Part shown: positions 32,710 through 38,030 of the stretch, one piece after another
How the letters are laid out: every line of letters starts with the position of its first letter
Numbering within the stretch: the first letter of the stretch is position 1
Source of the DNA: Gammaproteobacteria bacterium
Lineage (GTDB): Bacteria; Pseudomonadota; Gammaproteobacteria; Steroidobacterales; Steroidobacteraceae
Direction: 5' to 3'
Assembly (NCBI GenBank): GCA_011391405.1
Contig: JAABQQ010000154.1
Location: 1 to 38,030, forward strand
Length of the DNA: 38,030 nucleotides
The notes under the pieces: model-generated
What the model saw: only the letters and a program-made list of their open reading frames with translations
What the model was told of the DNA's origin: nothing
Database searches by the model: none
Made by a program: the position numbers and the translations under genes

Positions 32710-33945
32710 ATGGCATACGCAATCGAAGTTGATTTCGGCAGGCGTCCGATGGCGGGCTGGTGGCGCTCGATCCTGGCCACGGGCAGCCTGCTGCTGGCAG
32801 GCGCGGCCCAGTCCGCCGCACCGGACCTCGCCAAGGCCGAACAATTGCTGCAGGCGGGACAGGCGGCCGAAGCCAAGGCGCTGTTCGAGCAGGCACTCGA
32901 GGCCGACCCGAGTTCGGTCGGTGCGCATTTCGGGCTTGGCCGCGCCTACTACGCGCTCGGGGAGTACGCACGCGCTCAGCTCGAATTCGAGACGGTGCTG
33001 CAGTACGACAACCTGCCGCGCGACCTGCACGGCCAGACCGAAGTCTATGACCAGGCGGCCGCAGACTACGCCGCCGGCCGGCAATGGCGGCCGTTTTATT
33101 ACGCCGAGACCGGGATCGGCAATTACCGGCAAAACACCTCCAGCTCGACGGCCATCTTCGGCGGCGCTGGCAACCACGACACGTTCCTGCCGATTCGGGT
33201 TGGCGGCGGCTGGAACAAGAGCATGACCGAGCGGCATTTGTTCAACGGCACGCTCGACTACCGCTTCCGCGCCTACGATGACAGTAACCGGCGCAACGAT
33301 TCGGACCTGCGCTGGAACGTCAACGTCAGCCGCCCGGTGGACGACGACAACCTGCGCTTCGGCATGCGCGGCCGCGCCAGTTATCGCGGTGACGGCCAGT
33401 ACCGCAACGACTGGGGCGTATTCGCCGACTACCGCGTCAGGCTGGGCGAGAACGACCAGGTCACCCTCGGCGGCGAATTGCGCGAACGCAGATACCCGAG
33501 CGGTCCGTTACGCAGCCGCACGCGCGACATTGCCGAACTCACCGGCAGCTGGACGCACTCGCTGGCGAATGGCCGCACGTCCCTGACGCTCGGCGGGCAA
33601 CTAACGCAGGAATGGGCCACGCAGGATCGTCCGGAAGGGGACGGCTCGTTCTGGGGTGTCAACGGCGAAATCGATCATTCGTTCCGCGAATCACTCGACG
33701 GGTTTTTCTGGTGGTCGTACATCAACGAGTCTTACGACGACGAGCGCCCGGATTTCAGCGTCGATCCCGACCTGCTCAAGATTCGCAACGACGACCTGTG
33801 GAATTTCGGTGGCGGCGTGGTCTGGGGTTTCGCGCCGGGCTGGACGCTGCGGCCCACGTTTGAATACAACTGGGAAGACAGCAGCATCGCCGAGCTGGCC
33901 TACAGCTCGACCGAGCTCTGGCTGACGGTGCGCAAGTCGTTCTAG
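32710..33945 (+). CDS. TPR plus outer membrane beta-barrel protein (Slam-like architecture)
   Basis: A 411-residue secreted protein. After a signal peptide (WWRSILATGSLLLAGAAQSA) there are about two TPR repeats (DLAKAEQLLQAGQAAEAKAL, VGAHFGLGRAYYALGEYARA), then about 290 residues of alternating polar/aromatic strands ending in Phe (LWLTVRKSF), the C-terminal signal of outer membrane barrels. The order TPR then barrel matches surface lipoprotein assembly modifiers (Slam/DUF560), but that similarity is by architecture, not a tested match. The ATG at 32710 gives a normal signal peptide; 32749 is possible. No obvious surface lipoprotein gene is adjacent except the small lipoprotein at 33971-34447. 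Confidence 0.7.
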   Translation: MAYAIEVDFGRRPMAGWWRSILATGSLLLAGAAQSAAPDLAKAEQLLQAGQAAEAKALFEQALEADPSSVGAHFGLGRAYYALGEYARAQLEFETVLQYDNLPRDLHGQTEVYDQAAADYAAGRQWRPFYYAETGIGNYRQNTSSSTAIFGGAGNHDTFLPIRVGGGWNKSMTERHLFNGTLDYRFRAYDDSNRRNDSDLRWNVNVSRPVDDDNLRFGMRGRASYRGDGQYRNDWGVFADYRVRLGENDQVTLGGELRERRYPSGPLRSRTRDIAELTGSWTHSLANGRTSLTLGGQLTQEWATQDRPEGDGSFWGVNGEIDHSFRESLDGFFWWSYINESYDDERPDFSVDPDLLKIRNDDLWNFGGGVVWGFAPGWTLRPTFEYNWEDSSIAELAYSSTELWLTVRKSF

Positions 33946-33948
33946 GGC

Positions 33949-33972
33949 GAGCCCGCTTCCATTACCGGGCTC
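33949..33972. terminator. Hairpin between convergent genes, possible bidirectional terminator
   Basis: GAGCCCG (33949-33955) and CGGGCTC (33966-33972) form a perfect 7-bp GC-rich stem with a 10-base loop, right between the barrel gene stop and the stop of the convergent lipoprotein gene. No T-run follows on either strand, so it would be a weak terminator unless aided by other factors. Confidence 0.45.
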
Positions 33973-34447
33973 ATTGCGGGTCGTCGGGGATCGAGGGATC
34001 GCGTTCTTCCACAGCGACGTCGTGCAGGTCGTGCCTGGATTCCTTGACGACGCGGGTGTTGAGCGGCCGGATCGTGTCGATCCGGCACGTCGTCCGGCTG
34101 CCCTGGACGCCGCCGCGATGGATGACGACGCTGTCGAATCCGGCCGAGACCCGACTGGTGCGAGTGGTGAGCCCGATCGACGACGCGAAGGACAGGTCGG
34201 GACAGCGCTGGGACAGTTCCAGCAGGAACCCCTGGTTGCTGCTGGTCCAGACCGTCAGCGCACTGTCGCCGAGCGCTCGCCAACCCCACAGTCGACTGGG
34301 ACTGTGGAAGCTGCGGACAGGCTCGCCGGCGTTGGCTCGGTAGAACTCCAGTCGCTCGGTGGGTGTCATCCGGGGAGACGTGGCGCATGCGGTCACCAGC
34401 AACAATACGATGAGCAGTGACAACGTTTTGCGCAAATTCAATCCCAT
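33971..34447 (-). CDS. Small lipoprotein, DUF6491-like
   Basis: A 158-residue predicted lipoprotein with a hydrophobic signal (LRKTLSLLIVLLLVTAC) and lipobox VTAC. The mature part begins TSPRMTPTERLEFYRANAGEP and has paired cysteines (QRCPDLSF and RTTCRID), which resemble the DUF6491 family by memory. Function is unknown. The ATG at 34447 places the signal at the N-terminus; the longer start at 34483 would add 12 residues, and neither has ideal ribosome-binding-site spacing. It converges with the TPR-barrel gene and is divergent from the MFS gene. Confidence 0.65.
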   Translation of the reverse strand: MGLNLRKTLSLLIVLLLVTACATSPRMTPTERLEFYRANAGEPVRSFHSPSRLWGWRALGDSALTVWTSSNQGFLLELSQRCPDLSFASSIGLTTRTSRVSAGFDSVVIHRGGVQGSRTTCRIDTIRPLNTRVVKESRHDLHDVAVEERDPSIPDDPQ

Positions 34448-34568
34448 TCTCCATCGATACGGCGCCGCGAAGCAGCTTAACATTCACCTGTTGGCTTGAC
34501 AGCTGACCGCGGGCAGACGCTCCCCCACGTCCCGTGTCGGCGCCTTGCGAATTTCAGGAACCGTTCTC

Positions 34569-36182
34569 ATGACCAGCCGCTCCACCACGGGCGACAAGAC
34601 CGCAGCCCGGAGTTCGTGGTTGCCGATGGCGGCCATCGCGATGGGCCAGGCGCAGATGTCGTGGAACATCAACGCGCTACCGGTCTCGATCGGCGGCATC
34701 AGCGCCGAGTTCGGCACCGCCCCGTCGACCGTGGTCACCGCGATCGTCGCCTACTCGCTCGGCGTCGCCGGCTTCACCATGCTCGGTGCGAGGCTCGGCC
34801 AGCGGGTCGGTCCATTGCGCGTCTTCCGGTGGATGACCACAGTGTTTCTGGCGGCGATGGTGGTCATGACGTTCAGTGCCAGCCCGGCGGTGATGATCGC
34901 AGCGCAGGCCCTGGCCGGGCTGGCATCCGCGGCGATCATCCCGTCGCTCGTCGTGCTGACGGCTCATCACTACAAGGGCAAGCAGCAGGCGACGGCGCTC
35001 GGGGTGCTCGGTGCCGTGCAGGCCATCGCCACGGTCGTCGCCTTTTTCGTGGCCGGGGTCGTGGGGACGTACTACGGGTGGCGTTACTCGTTCGGGCTGC
35101 TGATCCCGTTTTCGATCGGCGTACTGCTGTTGAGCCGGCACCTGAAGCCGGTCGAGAAAGTGCCTGGCGTCGAGATCGACCGGTTGGGTGTCGTGCTGGC
35201 CGCGGCGGCGATCATCCTGCTCAGCGTCGGGTTCAATTACCTCGACCGCTGGGGAGTGCTGCTGGCGAAGGGCGCCGCACCGTTCAGCGTGTACGGCCTG
35301 TCCCCGGCGCTGGTCATGATCGTCGGCGGTGTCCTGGGCGTGCAGCTCTTCATCGCCTGGACGCAGCGCCGGCAAGCCACCGGACAGGCGCCGCTGCTGG
35401 CACTCGTCGTCATCGAATCGACGCAGGACCGGGCGGCCGTGACTTCGATGATGGCGATGACGATGCTCGGCAAGGCCATCACCTTCATGATCCCGCTCTA
35501 CATCCAGATGGTCCAGGGCGGGAACAGCCTGCAGACGGCCGTCGCGATGATTCCGTACCAGCTTGCAGTACTGGTCGCGGCGGTTCTCGTCGTCAGGTTG
35601 TACGGCCGGCTGACGCCACGGCAGATCGCCCGCAACGCATTTGCGATCGTCACGTTCGGTACGCTGATGCTGGCGGTGATCGTCAGGAACGACTGGAGCA
35701 ACGTCTATGTGGTCCTTGGCCTGATGCTGGTCGGCCTCGGCCAGGGCGCGCTCGCCACGCTGCTGTTCAACGTCCTGGTCACGTCCGCGCCGAAGGAGTT
35801 CGCTGGCGACGTCGGGGCCTTGCGTGGAACGGTCAGCAACCTGGCCGCCGCGGTCGGCACGGCGGTCACGGGCGCACTCGTCGTCAGCATCCTCAGTGCA
35901 AACATCGAGCGTGCCCTGGTCGACCACCCGACGATCCCCGCGACGCTCATTTCCAAGGTCGACCTCGACAACGTCAGGTTCGTGAGCAACGACGGGCTGC
36001 TGGACATGATGTCGCGCACGACGGCGACCCCCGAGCAGGTCGACGCGGCCATGGAGATCAATGCATACGCGCGACTGCGCGCGCTGAAACTCACGTTCCT
36101 GCTGTTGACGGCACTCGGCCTGCTGGCCTTAGTCCCCGCGGGGCGGCTGCCCGACTACAAGCCTGACGAGGTGCCGAGCTGA
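34569..36182 (+). CDS. MFS transporter, DHA2-like (EmrB/QacA type)
   Basis: A 537-residue membrane protein with about 14 hydrophobic helices. Features include the cytoplasmic loop GARLGQRVGPLRVFRW, equivalent to MFS motif A, and the long central segment with two extra helices found in DHA2 exporters. The likely role is proton-driven export of drugs or metabolites; the substrate is unknown. I start it at the ATG at 34569, with AGGA 10 bases upstream; the TTG at 34545 would add eight residues. The gene is the only plus-strand reading frame here with conserved sequence; two frame shadows of more than 400 codons overlap it. Confidence 0.85.
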   Translation: MTSRSTTGDKTAARSSWLPMAAIAMGQAQMSWNINALPVSIGGISAEFGTAPSTVVTAIVAYSLGVAGFTMLGARLGQRVGPLRVFRWMTTVFLAAMVVMTFSASPAVMIAAQALAGLASAAIIPSLVVLTAHHYKGKQQATALGVLGAVQAIATVVAFFVAGVVGTYYGWRYSFGLLIPFSIGVLLLSRHLKPVEKVPGVEIDRLGVVLAAAAIILLSVGFNYLDRWGVLLAKGAAPFSVYGLSPALVMIVGGVLGVQLFIAWTQRRQATGQAPLLALVVIESTQDRAAVTSMMAMTMLGKAITFMIPLYIQMVQGGNSLQTAVAMIPYQLAVLVAAVLVVRLYGRLTPRQIARNAFAIVTFGTLMLAVIVRNDWSNVYVVLGLMLVGLGQGALATLLFNVLVTSAPKEFAGDVGALRGTVSNLAAAVGTAVTGALVVSILSANIERALVDHPTIPATLISKVDLDNVRFVSNDGLLDMMSRTTATPEQVDAAMEINAYARLRALKLTFLLLTALGLLALVPAGRLPDYKPDEVPS

Positions 36183-36279
36183 TCCGGGGGCCGCTGCGTC
36201 TTGCGCGGTTCCGCGCCCGGGGGAATCAGCGTTAAGATCAAGGCGCGATTACCGAGTGCAACAACAACAAGGAAACGAC

Positions 36280-36501
36280 ATGCGTTACGTCTACATGGCA
36301 CTGATTGCCGTTTTTGCCGGCATCGTCATCCTGTTCAAGGTCCAGAATCTCGAGTCCGTCACCGTCACGCTGTTCGCGGCAAGCGTCTCGCTCCCGGTGT
36401 CGGTGCTGGTCCTGCTCATCTACGTCCTCGGCATGCTGACCGGCGGCTTCCTGCTGGCGCTGTTGCGTACGTGGGTGCACGGCGCCACGCGCCGCTACTA
36501 G
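36280..36501 (+). CDS. LapA-domain (DUF1049) small membrane protein
   Basis: A 73-residue inner-membrane protein with two helices (ALIAVFAGIVILF and VSVLVLLIYVLGMLTGGF) and, between them, the conserved KVQNLESVTVTLFAASVSLP segment of the LapA/DUF1049 family. In E. coli the relative LapA works with LapB in lipopolysaccharide control; no lapB is present here, so that role is uncertain. AAGGA lies eight bases before the ATG at 36280; a GTG start at 36256 would add eight Gln-rich residues. The CREST gene begins 12 bases after its stop. Confidence 0.75.
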   Translation: MRYVYMALIAVFAGIVILFKVQNLESVTVTLFAASVSLPVSVLVLLIYVLGMLTGGFLLALLRTWVHGATRRY

Positions 36502-36513
36502 GCCCGCCCGGGA

Positions 36514-37308
36514 ATGACGACGCGCACCCGCTACATCGTCGGGTTCACGGTGTTGAGCGTGCTGGCGGCCTTCCTGCTGCCGGCCATGCCCCAGCCCGCG
36601 GCGTACCACGATTTTGCCGACCACCGGCAGATGCTCGGGATTGCCAACTTCTTCGACGTGGCGTCCAATACTGCGTTCGTGCTGGCTGGCCTGGCGGGCT
36701 TTGCTGTCGTCCTGCGGCCGCGCACGGAATTCGCTGAAAATCGTGAACGTTCGCCGTACGCCGTGTTCTTTGCCGGCATGGTGCTTACAGGGTTGGGCTC
36801 CGCCTACTATCACCTCGTGCCCGACAACGAGCGGCTGTTCTGGGACCGCCTGCCGATGACCATCGCCTTCATGTCGCTCATCGCCGCCCAGGTGGTCGAT
36901 CGCATCGACACGAAAACGGGGCTCGCCCTGCTGGTGCCGATGTTGCTGGTCGGTGCAGCCTCGGTCCTCTACTGGATAGCGACGGAGCGTGCGGGCACCG
37001 GCAACGTCATGCCGTACGCCGTATTGCAGGGATACTCGGTGGTGATCCTGTTCCTGCTGGCACGGTTGCAGCCTTCGCGTTACACGCGGGGCAACGACAT
37101 CTACTGGGTGTTCGCGGGTTACGTGCTGGCGAAGCTGCTGGAGACATTCGACAAGCAGCTGTTCGGTCTCGGTCACCTGGCCAGCGGCCACTCGCTCAAG
37201 CACCTCGCCGCAGCCGTTGCCGGCCTGGTGGTCTGCCGGATGCTGTTCCTGCGCAGGTTGCAGTCGGGAACCTCGGCCGTTCAGCCGTTCCCGCGCTTCT
37301 CCTCCTGA
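36514..37308 (+). CDS. CREST-superfamily putative metal hydrolase (alkaline ceramidase-like)
   Basis: A 264-residue seven-helix membrane protein. It carries the full CREST active-site set: Ser96 and His100 (GSAYYH, S-x3-H), Asp111 exactly 11 residues after His100, and His226 and His230 (HSLKH, H-x3-H) near the last helix. In alkaline ceramidases these residues hold a zinc ion and cleave amide bonds of lipids. Thus a membrane lipid amidase or similar hydrolase is a reasonable guess; bacterial members are not characterised. The C-terminus overlaps the convergent DUF1622 gene by 28 bases. Confidence 0.7.
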   Translation: MTTRTRYIVGFTVLSVLAAFLLPAMPQPAAYHDFADHRQMLGIANFFDVASNTAFVLAGLAGFAVVLRPRTEFAENRERSPYAVFFAGMVLTGLGSAYYHLVPDNERLFWDRLPMTIAFMSLIAAQVVDRIDTKTGLALLVPMLLVGAASVLYWIATERAGTGNVMPYAVLQGYSVVILFLLARLQPSRYTRGNDIYWVFAGYVLAKLLETFDKQLFGLGHLASGHSLKHLAAAVAGLVVCRMLFLRRLQSGTSAVQPFPRFSS

Positions 37309-37625
37309 GCCATGTCACGCTCGAGGAAGAAATTGACGAATGCCCGAATTGCGGAGATGGCAGCAAGTTGCCCGATTTCATCCCAGCTCGGCGCGAAGGC
37401 AGTTTCGATGATGTCAGCAGCGAGCTGGAAGGTCAGCCCGGCAACCAGCCAGCGCGCAAATTGAATGTAACCGCTATGAAAATGCTGACCAGTCGCCGAC
37501 GGGTTGACCATCGCGCGCAGGCTGTGGACGAAGGCCTGGGTCGTCCCGAAGGTCACGACCAGCAGCGCCATGATCTGGATGATCGTGACTACATTGAAAG
37601 CGATGACAGTCAGCCAGTCTTTCAT
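37281..37625 (-). CDS. DUF1622 membrane protein
   Basis: A 114-residue protein with two or three hydrophobic helices (VIAFNVVTIIQIMALLVVTFG, RWLVAGLTFQLAADIIETAF and AAISAIRAFVNFFLE). The pattern matches DUF1622, a family of small membrane proteins of unknown function. AGGAGA lies five bases before the ATG at 37625; the preceding TTG is also in frame. It overlaps the convergent CREST gene and is downstream of the broken HAD gene, with which it may once have formed an operon. Confidence 0.75.
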   Translation of the reverse strand: MKDWLTVIAFNVVTIIQIMALLVVTFGTTQAFVHSLRAMVNPSATGQHFHSGYIQFARWLVAGLTFQLAADIIETAFAPSWDEIGQLAAISAIRAFVNFFLERDMAQEEKRGNG

Positions 37626-37683
37626 CAAGTTCTCCTGTGTCGCTCAGGATCGCCGGAGCGGCGAGCAATGGGTGGCCAACGGT

Positions 37684-38030
37684 TCATTCCGCGGTGTCAG
37701 GCTCCAGCAGGATGTTGATGGCGGTGCCTGCGCTCGACTCGAACGGGAACACCTGGTTCCAATCGTCCTTCATGCTGACGACGGTCCAACCTTCTCTCTT
37801 CGCCTGCTCGTAGAGAGCCGGCGTGAAGGCCCCGAGCGGGGGCGTGGGCAGGCCCACTACCGGACCGTAGGCGTATTCGCGTGCCGCGTCATCGTGCAGC
37901 ACGAGCAGTCCGAAGCGCGCACAGTTGCCGCCCGGCGTGTATTCCAGCATGTGCTGGTCACCCACCGAATTGCCGTGTGAAGTACACCTGCACGGGCACA
38001 GGCTGCTCGCACCAGAGCGTCCCGTCGTTG
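37684..38030 (-). pseudogene. HAD-family phosphatase-like gene, broken by an internal deletion (partial at window edge)
   Basis: Two pieces of one HAD-family hydrolase are joined out of frame. From the window edge the strand reads NDGTLWCEQPVPVQVYF, the start of a HAD protein at motif I (the nucleophile Asp lies just outside), and this frame stops at 37958-37960. In the next frame, from about 37974, it reads GNSVGDQHMLEYTPG (HAD motif IV) through to the natural C-terminus SMKDDWNQVFPFE and the stop at 37684. About 200 residues that normally lie between, including motifs II and III, are missing. The junction is at 37972-37979. A real deletion is likely, but an assembly error is possible. Confidence 0.8.

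Noticed and set aside
34496-36166. 556-codon plus-strand frame and 416-codon minus-strand frame over the MFS gene
   Set aside because: Both are out-of-frame shadows of a conserved transporter and read as Arg/Gly/Asp-rich low-complexity protein.
36238-37203. 321-codon minus-strand frame opposite the LapA and CREST genes
   Set aside because: Overlaps two conserved genes and has His/Gln/Glu-rich shadow composition.
1-38030. CRISPR arrays, tRNA or rRNA genes, insertion sequences, prophage
   Set aside because: No repeat-spacer pattern, tRNA-like cloverleaf, transposase, integrase or phage gene was recognised on either strand.

Overview
The window looks like a chromosomal segment of a GC-rich gammaproteobacterium. 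The order fabD-fabG-acpP-fabF-pabB-pabC-mltG-tmk-holB-pilZ is typical of that class. Rhombosortase, a NodT-type outer membrane lipoprotein, a PilZ protein and an outer membrane barrel ending in Phe all point to a Gram-negative cell. Genes are closely packed, many with ATGA or GTGA overlaps, and several use TTG or GTG starts. I cannot name the genus; placement near the Xanthomonadales/Nevskiales/Steroidobacterales is a guess from gene order and GC. I see no rRNA, tRNA, CRISPR array, insertion sequence, integrase or phage gene.

Layout. (1) 1-9389, plus strand: the end of an unknown gene, a rhombosortase, then a fatty-acid-synthesis, folate, peptidoglycan, dTMP, replication and pilus string. This is core metabolism and looks like one or two long operons. 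(2) 9472-14338: a double cyclic-nucleotide-binding/rhodanese protein, a FadJ/FadB-like beta-oxidation protein, a phosphatase/nuclease-fold enzyme divergent from an orphan TIR-like protein, and a small unknown protein. (3) 14532-20699: gamma-glutamyltranspeptidase on the minus strand; on the plus strand a zinc alcohol dehydrogenase, a glycosyltransferase with a helical-repeat tail, a GNAT acetyltransferase and a diaminopentanoate-dehydrogenase-like oxidoreductase; then a cupin on the minus strand. (4) 20742-27905, minus strand: a six-gene operon, hyfB-hyfC-hyfE-hyfF-hyfG-hyfI-like. It resembles a group 4 hydrogenase or complex I, but the large subunit has lost every nickel-binding cysteine, so it belongs with the energy-converting-hydrogenase-related (Ehr) complexes, whose reaction is not known. 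A divergent ribbon-helix-helix regulator and a SpeE-like protein share its promoter region, which holds a perfect palindrome next to a symmetric -10 box. (5) 29210-34447: cell-envelope genes, including a META-domain lipoprotein, a DUF4105 membrane protein, a NodT-type channel without its pump, a TPR plus beta-barrel protein and a small lipoprotein. (6) 34569-38030: an MFS transporter, a LapA-domain protein, a CREST-superfamily putative metal hydrolase, a DUF1622 membrane protein, and a HAD-family phosphatase gene broken by an internal deletion at the window edge.

The best candidates for new biology are the nickel-less Hyf/Ehr operon with its shared operator, the orphan TIR-like gene beside an EEP enzyme, and the bacterial CREST hydrolase. 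Function calls rest on motif reading and family knowledge; no database search was run.
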